64,000 nucleotides of DNA from Butyriboletus loyo (Eukaryota > Basidiomycota > Agaricomycetes > Boletales > Boletaceae), in contig JBBPSI010000005.1 in the NCBI GenBank assembly GCA_038093515.1, positions 62,001 through 126,000 of the forward strand, read 5' to 3'. Position numbers and translations under genes: made by a program. The notes under the pieces were generated by a model. That model ran no database searches. It saw nothing but the letters and a program-made list of their open reading frames with translations, and was not told the DNA's origin. Every line of letters starts with the position of its first letter. Within the stretch, counting starts at the first letter, position 1. This document shows positions 38,001-48,502 of this stretch, in pieces.

Positions 38001-39237
38001 CAGAAACCGGGACTTGAAAGAGGCGAAAGACATCGCAATGGAGAGGCTGGAAGCCGAGAAAACGGCCGAGCGTCCCGCTCCCGACATCGAGGGTGCCGTT
38101 GTCCACACAGAACGAGATAGCGGCGTCACCAATGTCCAATCCAATCTTCCTTTTGATCCTTCAGCACCCAAAGCCGAGGATGACATGGAACCAGAGTCGG
38201 AGACACCCTCCTCTGAGCTCGTTCTCAGTGCCTTGACAGATCACGTTTCAAACCCCACCCCCGCCTCTGCCTCGCATCTTTGGAGTCTTTACACGACATT
38301 GACTGCATCCCTCTCTCTGGCTCTCTGTGAATCCCTCCGCCTCATCCTAGCTCCTACTCTTGCAACGCGCTTGAGAGGTGACTTCCGGAGCGGCAAAAGA
38401 CTCAATATGAGAAGAGTTGTGGCATGGGTCGCGAGCGAGTACACCAAGGACAGAATTTGGATGCGAAGAGTAAAACCCAGCGGGCGAGAGTATCAAGTCC
38501 TATTGGCCGTCGATGACTCCGCGTCCATGCGCAACGGCGGTGGCGACTCAAGCGGCGGTGGCGCAGTCCATCTGGCATGCCAAACCGTCGTGTTGGTCGT
38601 TCAAGCGCTCGGAAAGCTCGAGGTTGGGGAGGTAGGCGTAGCGAGGTTCGGACAGGGATGGGAACTCATTCGTGGATTTGGTTCGAACGCGACGGGAGCG
38701 AAAGACTGGGGATCCTCACCGACCGAAGGCGGTCGCATCCTGAACGCGTTCACGTTCTCTCAACCGCGCACGGACGTCGCAGCTTTCCTCGAGGGCTCCC
38801 TGTCAGTTCTCGAAGCCGCACGCGAGGATTCAAGCAGTACAAGCGGGAGGGAGCTCTGGCAACTCGAAATCATCATCTCGGACGGTATCTGTCAGGATCA
38901 CGAAAGGTTGAGGAGGGTATTGAGGAAGGCGAGAGAGATGAGAGTCTTGGTGGTTTTCATCGTCATCGATGCGCTCAACAATACGCCTTCTACTTTGAAT
39001 CCATCCGGCGCCGCCACCACTTCTTCCACGTCGAGCGAGAATCAATCTTCCATCCTGACACTCTCTCAAGTATCTTACAAGCCTTCGCCCACCACCGGCC
39101 AGATGGAACTTACGATGGAACGTTACTTGGATTCATTCCCTTTCGAGTACTATGTCGTGCTTCGAGATGTGGAGGCATTACCAAGAGTCTTGGCAGATAC
39201 GCTGAGGGAATTCTTCGAAAGAGTAAATGAGGAATAG
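23004..39237 (+). CDS. mdn1: Midasin, giant dynein-like AAA ATPase of ribosome assembly
   Basis: Midasin (Rea1) strips assembly factors such as Rsa4 and Ytm1 from pre-60S particles in nucleolus and nucleoplasm. The gene spans 16.2 kb with many short introns and encodes roughly 5,000 residues. Six Walker A motifs mark the AAA ring: PPSSGKS near 24,070 (degenerate), GETGTGKT near 25,150, GPTSSGKT near 26,570, GETGSGKT near 27,450, GSPGVGKT near 28,705 and GSCNSGKT near 29,630. Walker B motifs include LDELNLA, LDEISLA and LDEMNLA; the sixth module has LDGANM, losing the catalytic Glu. A long helical linker follows (about 30,800-36,400), then an Asp/Glu-rich region (about 36,400-37,500), and a C-terminal MIDAS domain with DDSASM near 38,515. 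Outer limits are firm; exons between 31,500 and 32,530 and around 35,800 are short and not individually verified. Confidence 0.95.
36410..37500 (+). other. mdn1: Acidic Asp/Glu-rich region of midasin
   Basis: More than 300 codons dominated by Glu, Asp, Gly and Lys, matching the acidic linker that tethers the MIDAS domain to the rest of midasin in all known homologues. It is expected to be disordered and to swing the MIDAS domain onto the AAA ring. Its skewed composition produces long false open frames on the opposite strand. Confidence 0.85.
38470..39234 (+). other. mdn1: MIDAS (VWA) domain of midasin
   Basis: The reading SGREYQVLLAVDDSASM contains the DxSxS metal-binding signature, followed by a Gly-rich loop, VGVARFGQGWELIRGF and a Thr/Asp region. 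In known midasins this domain binds the UBL domains of Rsa4 and Ytm1. The gene ends shortly after DVEALPRVLADTLREFFERV. Confidence 0.85.
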
Positions 39238-39388
39238 ACAATGAGGACGAGTATGTAAATATCTCCATGCACGATTCTACCTGTATCCATTCAGTCAGAA
39301 TACAAGCGAAACATTAACTCTGCGTGCTAGACAGTTTATATTCTAGATTCTTCTACTGAGCTAATCGCCTAGAAAGCGCGATAACACA

Positions 39389-41538
39389 TCACAGAGTAAC
39401 ATACTTGTTCCAAAAGCCAGCTGTCCCGTTAGATGGCGCTGCCCAAGCTTCGATATCGAGTAATCGCATGACAAGGTTATAAAGCTCGACATTTGCGAAC
39501 CCAGGCATGATATAGGTGCCATCAGTCACAGAGTGCCAAACAGAGGGTTGGGTATCAGTTGAGTATAGCTTGGCACCATGCGAGAAGGGACCATGGGCAA
39601 CGAATATCGCTCCCATAGAAGGTTCCTCGTTGTCGTAGCCATGGTTCTTTGTAGCACAAGTAAGACCGACGCACGGATTGAAAAAGGCAACTTACACCAA
39701 TGCTCATCCCTTCTTCACCCATCTCCTTGCTTGTCAGGGCATACCCGAGCTTTGGCACAACCCAAATAGGGCTGATTCGCTCGTTTATGGAATAATGGTA
39801 GCGTGGGGGCATAGGTGTTGCTTCCTCGAGGTACCCTGTACAATAATAATTGATTGTTCAGGTCTAAAGGGATTACGGCACAGGTGCATACCGCCAGCAT
39901 ACGAATCTGTCGTATAAACTTGGAACCGGTTAATGAATTGTGGATCGTTGGATGCACGAATGAGCTTCTCCAAAACAACACGTTCGTCTGTTCCTTCCGA
40001 GAAGCGAAGTCCAAAAGAAGGCCATCCATCATGGTGGGTAACATTGTTCCACATTTCGCCTGTGCAATTGAAGGATCAGCTAATAATCGAAGAGCGAGAA
40101 AGACACGGTTTCCTTGAGGGAGGAAGAAACGTACCAAGTATGTCATCTCCATCTAGGTAAATCCACTCGACCTCGCTGGTATCGGCCATTCCATGGTCAC
40201 TGACAAAGATCACATCTACTATCTGAGAAAGGTTGCGTGAAAGGAGCGAATTATGAAGATCACGGGCGAAAACATCGATCTTCGCAAGTGTTTCCTGCAA
40301 GCGTAGTGATTGAGACACGATGACATCTAGTAGATGTATGAACATCCTGATAAACTCACATTCACAAGCGCAGACATAGGCCCAGTCGCATGTCCAGCTT
40401 GATCCAATGATGGTTCATATGCTATCCTCCGATGAGCAATCGCTACGTTTCAGTACCAAGATCACTTACTCAGAATGAGCTCTGGTCTCTTCTCCACATC
40501 TCCAATGTCCACCCATTCTAGTATCTGATCCAACTTTTCCTGAAGGGAAACCTTATCGCGCCAAGGAACGAAATGAGTTGGAGAAGCTCCCGAGAGCGTG
40601 GTGGCTGGGCCGGGCCTGTGGTGTACGAGGATATAGGATGTGAGAACATACACAAAGAAAGAAACGCACCACATTTGGTTCGCAGTAACAAGACCCGCAC
40701 GTTCAGCCGTCTCCCATATCTATTTCATTGGTTCGTGAACGAAACTGCCTGTGAAGTAGCAACGCAGCTTACTGGCTCGCCGAACCACCAACCGGAGTGC
40801 AACATGGACTCGGCACGATTGTACCAGAATTCTGTGTCCGTCGCGGGGTCATAGAAGTTCTATGACGTGATGTTGTGAATAATTGTCAGGAGACAAGTAG
40901 TTGGACGCACATTAGCAATTATGCCGTGCGATTCGGCATACAAGCCGGTCCTGTAAACCGACGTTAGACAATGGTGACCAGATGACTAGAGGTAGCGTAC
41001 AACAGAGCCCAGTGGTTCCTAGATGTCAAATGCGAGCCGTCAGCTGTGTGGTGACTTGGTTTCGCATGGGACTCACGGGAAGGTCAATGTCTGGCAAAGC
41101 AGCTCAGTAATAGAAATGGACATGAGCACATTAACTGACTGGAAAAATAGGCTGCATATATTTTGCCCTCAAACCCTGTTTACTGATATCTAATAAATGG
41201 GGAGTCAAACCACGGTCGAGGTAATTCGCGCTGTCGGCAAAATTAGTATGTGAACCGAAATAGTTACAATGAATGACTTGCCTGAGTCCGTCGATGGAAA
41301 TGAGAATGACGGTCCTCTGGAATTCATGTGTCCCGTTAGAGAACCGCACGGCGTCTCTTGCTATCGGTTGCTGGGACGTCCGCGCACGAAAGCAAGTAGC
41401 TCCGCCGACGAAAACCAGGACGAGAGCAGAGAGGGAGGCCAGTATCTTCCAGGTAGAGAGTTTGGTGGGTGTAGTCGGTTGGACAGGGACGTCTTCGTCC
41501 TGCAGGAGCGGACGCTCTTCGTCACCTTTGGCCGCCAT
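39389..41538 (-). CDS. Membrane-anchored nucleotide pyrophosphatase/phosphodiesterase (alkaline phosphatase superfamily)
   Basis: NPP enzymes cleave phosphodiester or pyrophosphate bonds of extracellular nucleotides with two zinc ions. The ATG at 41538 gives MAAKGDEERPLLQDEDVP, then one hydrophobic helix (ILASLSALVLVFVGGATCF), so it is a type II membrane protein with the catalytic domain outside or in the lumen. Catalytic pieces appear in order: VILISIDGLR (metal Asp), PTLTFPNHWALLTGLY with the Thr nucleophile before Phe-Pro-Asn-His, YAESHGIIANNFYDP, YEPSLDQAGHATGP, VIFVSDHGMAD, and NHGYDNEEPSMGAIFVAHGP with the last metal His. About ten introns interrupt the gene, some not exactly placed. 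Substrate cannot be read from the sequence; GPI-phosphoethanolamine enzymes are a less likely alternative. Confidence 0.88.
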
Positions 41539-41635
41539 GGTCGCGGTACAATGTGAAGCGACCAAATTAGGGTAGAACTATGTGGAATGTGGCTGTGCAT
41601 ATCTTACTCGGCTCTGCGTGGACGTGTCGGTGGAC
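41539..41635. promoter_or_regulatory. Compact divergent promoter (NPP enzyme / cis-prenyltransferase)
   Basis: Only 97 bases separate the two start codons, so promoters and leaders must overlap each other or the opposite gene. Confidence 0.5.
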
Positions 41636-42761
41636 ATGTCCTCCTTCTCGCTCCCAACTGGTCTCCTCGCGTTCGTCCGCTCGCCAATCACATACATTAA
41701 AACATGGCTCATATGTATGTTACTCGACATTGTGGCCACTGGACCCATGCCGAGGCACATCTCGTTCGAAATGGACGGGAACAGAAGGTATGCCAGGAGG
41801 CTAGGGAAGGAAGGGAGAGAAGGCCATCCTGATGGGTTCAACAATCTGCTTTGGGCATGTATCTGCAGCAAACCAATGCCACTCACACCCTCATGTGTCC
41901 CCGTGTCTAGGTCCTAGAGGTCTGCCTACGTCTACGCATACAGTGCGTGACCGTGTACGCGTTTGCAATCGAGAACTTCAATCGACCGAAAGCGGAGGTA
42001 GACACGATCATGAAACTTGCCGAGGAGAGGCTCGTCGAGATTGCGCAGCGCGGGTACGTTCGTGTCTTGTTTTCATTCGGCGAGTTTCATTCATGCGTCC
42101 GTGGCAAAGTGAGATCCTCGACAGACATGGTGTGCGCTTGAACGTGCTGGGAAGACGGGAACTCCTTCCTCCGACTGTGCAGGTAGCCATAGAAAAGGCA
42201 GAGAACATGACCCGGCACAATACCGCGTACGTTTGTTTCTCCTCCGTGTTCACACTGCTCGAACATACAGCGTTTAGTGCGGTCCTCAACATTTGTGCAC
42301 CCTACGCGTCGCAAGACGAGATCACGACGGCCGTCAAGAATGTCATTCAAGAAGCCCTCGACACCGGCGATTTAGACGGCAGGTGAGTACACTCGCACCG
42401 TCTTCGGGGAGAATTAGATCCGCTCCCGTCCGATCAATCTCTGACTCTGGGTGAACACCGCTCAGCTCGATTACCGAGGATTCCATCACCTCCCACCTAT
42501 CCACTTCACTTGCAGGCAGTCCTCCGCTGGACATTTTTGTACGCACGAGCGGGGTAAAACGGTTGAGTGGGTTCTTGACTTGGCAGGTGGGTTGACTGCG
42601 CCTCACTTGACTGGATGTAATCCCGAACATGTTTTCTCCCTGGGCAGTGCTGTGAAGACGCGCAAATGCACATGGTGGACACGTATTGGCCGGATTTTGG
42701 ACTCTTTGACCTTCTTCCTATATTACTCGAGTACCAACGGAAAGTGTGGGCCAAGCAGTAG
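41636..42761 (+). CDS. rer2: cis-Prenyltransferase (dehydrodolichyl diphosphate synthase, catalytic subunit)
   Basis: The enzyme extends farnesyl diphosphate with isopentenyl units to make dolichol, the ER lipid carrier for N-glycosylation. Six exons (41636-41854, 41911-42053, 42110-42226, 42278-42382, 42466-42586, 42648-42761) give 272 residues. Motifs: [19 protein letters not shown] with the catalytic Asp, [61 protein letters not shown] and [20 protein letters not shown]. The C-terminus lacks the RxG motif, as in Rer2/DHDDS, so a Nus1-type partner is expected. The N-terminal LLDIVATGP helix probably lies at the membrane. The first intron begins with GC instead of GT. Confidence 0.92.
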
Positions 42762-42843
42762 AGCGTGTACTTTATGCGTATTATGTAACGCGCAGTTTCA
42801 GCTGTACCTCCAGAGTCTGAGCGCTCTTACATTGTCCGCGACG

Positions 42844-43866
42844 ATGTCTATGCTCGACAAGTTCAAGCGGGGAGCTCAACGAGCAGGCATCCAAGCCACT
42901 GCGTTCGTCAAAGAGGGCTCTTCGCGTGTCGCCTCTGGCTCGCGCGATTTCGTACAAGGTTTCACCCTCCCCGGCGAAGCAGAGAAAGCAGCCAAGATAC
43001 TGGCCAGTTTCCTCGGTCAGTCCTCTCCCTCGAACTTTCGTCTCAAGAGATCCGTCTCACTCGCTCCGTGTCTGATACAGCCGATCCCAATCACCCCGAG
43101 TCTGCACTCAACGCTATCCCAAAGGCAGTCCTACAGCATGCACGAGGTACGTCTCCACGCTACGTCCCCCGCCTTCCTATCCAAACTCACTTTCCACCCC
43201 GTCAGGTCTCGCCGTCTTCCAAGTGATCAAAGCCGGTTTCATGTTCTCCGGAAAAGCCGGTTCTGGTATCGTCATCGCCCGTCTCCCAGACGGCTCCTGG
43301 TCCGCCCCCTCATGCATCGCCACAGGCGGTCTTGGATGGGGCCTCCAAATCGGCGCCGACATCACCGACTTTGTCATCGTCCTCAACTCTGAAGACGCCG
43401 TTCGCGCATTCTCCATGGGCGGGAACGTCACCATCGGAGGAAACGTGAGCGCCGCAGCAGGACCTATCGGAACGGGTGGAAGTGTCCAGGCGAGCCTGGC
43501 GCATCCCGCGAGCATGTTTTCGTATTCAAAGAGTAAAGGTTGGTTTACTTTTTCTTCTTTTGTTTGTCGTTTTTACTGATTGGTCTCGTGGTAGGTCTCT
43601 TTGCGGGCGTCTCTCTGGAGGGTACCGTCTTGATCGAGCGCAAGGATGCGAATCGCGATTTCTATGGTTCTCCCGTACCAGCGCGTGACATTCTCGGAGG
43701 GCGGGTTCCCCCGCCGGAAGTGGCCTCGAGACTGTACGAGATCATCGAAGCTGCTGAGGGTCTAGACGAGACAGGCGTCCCCGACTCCGCGTATTACCCG
43801 GGTACCATCGGTCAACATATCCCGTCGCAAGGCCATCAGACCGTGTTTGATTCCGAGGGGCACTAA
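42844..43866 (+). CDS. SYLF-domain protein (Ysc84/Lsb3-like, without SH3)
   Basis: SYLF domains bind phosphoinositides and actin and act at endocytic sites. The ATG at 42844 gives MSMLDKFKRGAQRAGIQATA, and the domain shows AIPKAVLQHARGLAVFQVIK, MFSGKAGSGIVIARL, PSCIATGGLGWGLQIGADIT, DFVIVLNSEDAVRAF and LFAGVSLEGTVLIERKDAN. Three introns interrupt it. Yeast Ysc84 and Lsb3 carry a C-terminal SH3 domain; here only a short tail of about 60 residues follows, so this is the stand-alone form common in basidiomycetes. No transmembrane segment. It ends tail to tail with the glucoamylase gene. Confidence 0.88.
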
Positions 43867-44128
43867 TGTGGTGCGGATCAAGGGTTGGGGTAAACAACGA
43901 TCATATTCGTGACGACCGTTCTTTGCTTTTTCTTTTCTTTTCTCTGGATGCTACTTTTCCATTTTTCGATGTAATATGTCGTTGACATGTTGATATATTT
44001 CATATCCGGGATCAATCTCCCCAGGTATCAAGGTTAGTTTCTATGACAAACACTCGGTTACTCCCCAAAAGACCGAGCATCAGGTATAGTTCCATCAAGC
44101 CGGATCTTTCAATCCCTCTGAATGGCAC

Positions 44129-46100
44129 TCAGCGCCACACATCATTCAAGGTTTGAGCACCAGATGCCCCCGTCATGAACGCATTGTTCGGATCCGACTC
44201 CCACGTCACTTGGCCGTTGTAGATTCTGATGTACTTGTACTGGATCGGGGTATTTGCAGGCAGATTCACCGTTGCTAGTGGGGTTCCAATCGGTCAAGGA
44301 CCCTGAACAAAACGAGAGTACGACGTACTGCTCCAGATCGGATAGTTGGCGACGGACAAGAGGATAGGGTTGGAAGTACCCCAGTTTGTGAGGGCGCTGA
44401 CCGATCCGGTGAGGTATATGTTCTCTATCGTGTCGTGAATGGTGTCAGCATTTTCCATCATGCAAGTGCCGATCACGCACCTCTCAGGACAGTGGTTGCA
44501 TTGACGTTGAACTCGACCGAGACCGTCGGGGAGTTACTCGTCGAGCATGAGCTCGAGACGGTCAAACCCTGTGCACCCCAGCTCGCCGAGGTCTGTCCTG
44601 CGCGTGCCGCAAATACTGTCAACGCAGATGCATAGCTCCAAGTAAGGTCGATGGCGCTGAGCGGGGTGCCATCGCTCCTGCTGAATTGTTCAGAGAGTGC
44701 ACCACTGGTGGGGGTGTACTGTGCGCCAATGGCTACGAAACCGTCAGCAAAATTCTTGATGGCACTCGTAAGGGAGGTAAAAGTGGGCGAGAAAGATGTA
44801 TAAGTGCCAGTGGTGAGCGAGGTATCGAATTGCTGGAAGAAGCCGAGCGAGGTCGAGGTGACTGTAAGGGAGCTTTGCTTGTTCCAGACGACGAGCGCAT
44901 CGTAGAGCTGCTCTGCCACCGCGAACGTGGTCAGATACCAGGGCTGTAAATGGTGTCAAACTATAAAAGTTGCGGGGTTGGCTGGACTGCTCACGTTCCC
45001 GCCTTGATAGATGTCTTCGGAGTACCGACCGGTGGCAACGGCAGCGTTGGCTGGAATCCCAAAGTTGATGGAATAGATGTAGCGGAACGAATCGACATAA
45101 GTCTTTAGGTTAGAGAGTGCCTTGTCAGAACAGGGCTGGAAAGTGGTAGGATCGCAGCCTGCGTTGACGTCAAAGGTGTGTATGGAAGCAAGGACGGTGT
45201 TTGCGTCGATGCCGGAGCGACCGCCTCCGGTGTTGGCGGTCATGAAACCGGGAGAAGGGGCCCAATAAGACTATGGATGCAAGGTTGATCGGGATGGTCG
45301 ACTGGACGGCAAGCGGAAAGACTTGCCTGGAGGAAACAGAGGATGTTGTCGGCCTGAGTGGTGTACAGATTGGCGGATGAAGTCTGGCCAATGGCAGTTG
45401 CTAACGATGCCCCCTGACGGAGAGCACGGTGTTGGACGGCGGTGGTGAAGAAGGAGGACGAGTCGAGCTCTTCCCAGAGATCAAAGGTGGACTGGTTCCA
45501 GTTGTTGGCGACATAATCGAGGTCGAGCTGGATGACGGGCCAGAGAGAGTTGGTGGCGTAGGAGGCGTTGCCGTTTCCGAGGAGCCAGTTGGCATAGGTG
45601 ATGATGGCGGTGGAGCGGAGAGCAGGGCCGTCACGCTGAGGACGACCCCAAGGACCAGTGAAGGGGGTCTCGTTGATGTAAAACTTGGGCTCGCCGAGGC
45701 CACCGGTGGAGACGGAGCCGCTCGGATTGGTGACCTGTTGTATGTTTGCCTCTGCCTGGACGAACATGTCGATGAGGGACGTGTCTTGACCGAGTGGGTA
45801 CTGGTCGATGAGGGTCATGAAGACGAGAGACGCGTCGCGGACCCATGAGTAGAGGTAGTCTGGGTTGGACGTGCTCGGACTGGCGACGACGACGCCTGGC
45901 TAAAGTCAGTGGTAGGAGTGACGGCGAAGCTGACACAGGAACAGGGCGCTTACGTAGGCGCCGGACGCGGATGGGCCGATGTTGGCAAGGATGCCGGCCT
46001 TTGCGATGGGAGACTCTGCGGAGACGTACGCATCGACGGCGGGGGACTGGGCGTGCACGGCGGCGGTGCAGAGGCCGAGGCCGAGGAGTGAGTGGTACAT
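44129..46100 (-). CDS. Secreted glucoamylase, GH15 with C-terminal CBM20
   Basis: Glucoamylase releases glucose from the ends of starch outside the cell. The ATG at 46100 gives a signal peptide (MYHSLLGLGLCTAAVHAQS), then the GH15 domain: SNPDYLYSWVRDASLVF, TGPWGRPQRDGPALRS, WEELDSSSFFTTAVQHRALR with the general-acid Glu, GGGRSGIDANTVLASIHTFD, and LSEQFSRSDGTPLSAIDLTW with the catalytic base Glu. A short Ser/Thr linker leads to a starch-binding CBM20: VEFNVNATT, NIYLTGSVSALTNWG, NTPIQYKYIRIYNGQVTWES, ending LNDVWR. Introns lie at about 45,895-45,960, 45,240-45,330, 44,950-45,000, 44,430-44,485 and 44,285-44,330. Such genes are normally repressed by glucose through CreA, but I see no clear CreA box in the tiny promoter. 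Confidence 0.93.
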
Positions 46101-46183
46101 GCGGGCCAAGCAAAAGTGGCGGCAAATGCCGAACCCTCGAGGACAGACCGTACCGCCGTCTCTCGCTGAATCTGCCTCCAAAC
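46101..46183. promoter_or_regulatory. Very short divergent promoter (glucoamylase / PA-TM-RING)
   Basis: Only 83 bases lie between the two start codons. No SYGGRG CreA box is present within it on either strand, and no TATA box. Regulatory elements must therefore lie inside one of the flanking coding regions, or one start codon is misplaced. Confidence 0.5.
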
Positions 46184-47648
46184 ATGCCCCCCTTTCTCAT
46201 CCTCCTTCTCTTTCTTCTCCTCCACCCCTGCTCCGCCCATTCAAGTTCGCTTTTATTTCTCCATCAGTTCTCCCCCACCTCCCCAGATGGTTCCTGGCTC
46301 TGGGCTTGGGTTTGGGGTGCAGAAAGCTCCGTCTCCGTCGTCGATCGCTCTCCACCGCTGACTTTTCACTCTCGTCCCGCTGCATTCGGTCCCGAGCTCG
46401 ATGACCCCCTCCTCGGATATGTTCTCCCTCTCTCTTCCTTCACCTCTCCTTGTCCGCCTCGACCTAACGCTTCAAACTCGGCTTGTCCACCCCTTTGTCA
46501 CATCGGCCCCCATCGTCCCGACCCAAAGGAGCCCTGGATTGCCCTCGTACAGCGCGGTGACTGCCCTTTTGTCGACAAGGAAGGTCCCCTTTCCTCTCAC
46601 CCTATATCCCTCTCAACCTTCAGATCAGGTCAGAGAAGCCCAACGGCTCGGTGCAAGAGCCGTCGTCGTAGGTGGCCAAGACCCCGATCTCACCGGTCTT
46701 CCGGATACCCTCATCAACATGTACAGTAAAGGTCTTCTCCCCTCATTCATCCACCCCAGAATATCACTTGACCCTCACCCCCCCCCAGGCGCTGCTTCTG
46801 ACATCGTCACCACGTCAACCTACATCACCTATTCAGACTACAACGACCTTATGTTTTTAATCGATTCTTCCACCACTCGTCATGCCGGCTTGAAAACTCT
46901 CTCCCTGCTCATCACAACTCAATATTCTACTTGGGAATGGTACTCGTAAGTCCCATCTCTCCTCTCGCTCGAGATCACGCTTCCCATTCATATCTAGCCC
47001 TCTACTGACCTTCATCGTCATTCTAATCCTTCCCTCTTGTCTCACTTTCCTCACCCTCCTCATCCATCGCGTCCGCATGGCACGTGCAGCCCAGCGCGAT
47101 CGCGCTCCAGAGCATCTCGTCAAAAGTCTCCCTTGGAGAGTTTGGAATGGCACCGCCTGGGAAAAGCACAAAGGTTCTATCCCCCACCCAGATCCATCCT
47201 CTCATTCCACCACCCTCGATGTCGAGGCAGCCGACCAGAGTGCTTCGACACCTTCCGGTTCCCATGATCAATCCCTCCCAATACCATGGTGTGAGACACA
47301 AATCGAATGTGCAATTTGTCTTTTCGAGTTTGCCAAGGGCGATCGCGTCCGCGAGTTGCCATGTCATCACATCTTTCATCTCGACGAGGTCGACGCCTGG
47401 TTGATCAATCGCAAGAAACTCGTACGTTTCCTCTACTCACAGCCTTCCCTTGTTCATCATGTTTTTTATTCTAGTGTCCGGTCTGCAAGGCAGATGTCAC
47501 GCAGCCCTGGCAACTCTCCCTGACCCAAAAGGTCTCCAACACCCCCTCGGATGCCGATACGACCCACCCGCCAACACCCAACACCCCCACTGAACGTACT
47601 CCACTGCTTCATGACCGACCCAGCGACGTATCTTTGCCGAATGCATGA
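46184..47648 (+). CDS. PA-TM-RING ubiquitin ligase (RNF13-like)
   Basis: These endomembrane proteins have a lumenal protease-associated (PA) domain, one transmembrane helix and a cytosolic RING-H2 finger that recruits E2 enzymes. The start [20 protein letters not shown] is a signal peptide. The PA domain shows [16 protein letters not shown] and [14 protein letters not shown], then a membrane helix ([20 protein letters not shown]) and the [37 protein letters not shown] and CPVCKADV, complete C3H2C3. A Pro/Thr-rich tail of about 40 residues ends the protein. Four or more introns are placed approximately. It probably sorts membrane cargo in Golgi, vacuole or endosomes; substrates are unknown. 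Confidence 0.9.
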
Positions 47649-48502
47649 CCCCCCGTGCTTGTATCGTTGTACGATAGCTTTACTGCTTCATTTGAATCTG
47701 GACCGAGCGGCGGACAGGGTTTTAACTTGAGGACGTGTGCTACGAATCTTTTACCAGTGTTGTCACGCGCGAATGATTAGGTTTCATCCCCGACGCTGTC
47801 CGTGTGATCGTGAGACGCCCTGGGCACTTGCATACCGAAACCGGTGGGTGGTGGTCCATGCATCTCCGAACGAACAATAAGCCACAGACAAGGTTCGCCA
47901 CCATCTCCCAGGTACGAATGAAAATTTGAGCATCTGAACCTTGTCGTATTATTGTTGTCAGCTCTCCATCCCCAGCCGGTGTGACAGCCGGTTCTTGCTC
48001 CAAAAAACGTGGCCATTCCTATTGTTCGTGCACTATATTCGACCACGCCACCACGCAATATTCCCCTTGTTCTTCCTGTAAGTACGCAGCCAAAATCGCT
48101 AAACCGAACGATGGATTCTGTCCGCGAATCAGTGTATGCATGCATGCAAAGCTTATACGCTTCAATGCCGCCAAGGGTCGTCCCTTCGCCTGAAACTTTA
48201 CCAGTGAACTACCCCGATATCTATCCTCGTGCGCGAAATGCGGGTCTCATGGATGTTCGGAACTAGACCGGTTTCGGATATACATAGTCATTGTCCTGTT
48301 CTTGAAGCGCGTGGATGCTGATATGTTGATATGAACCTCCAGACTGAGGAGACTTGCCTCTTGACATATCTTTGTATTGAATCCTGCTTTGTCTCACCGT
48401 GCTCGCTACCTTGTCTTGCGTCCTAACAAGGAGCAAAGGGTGGTTTCAACTTTCACGTATTGCTCCTCCCTCCCAGATTCTATCACATTATCCCTCGAAC
48501 GC
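47649..48502. other. Intergenic region, no confident gene
   Basis: Contains the 3' end of the RING gene and the promoter of the CCCH gene. A 51-codon ATG frame (48112-48266, +, beginning MDSVRESVYACMQSLYASMP) may be an upstream open frame or chance. The short palindromic run of ATGCATGCATGC near 48,135 is the only structural oddity. Confidence 0.35.

Noticed and set aside
41539..41565. N-terminal extension of the NPP enzyme from a TTG at 41565
   Set aside because: The ATG at 41538 lies in frame and is followed by a normal cytosolic tail and signal anchor.
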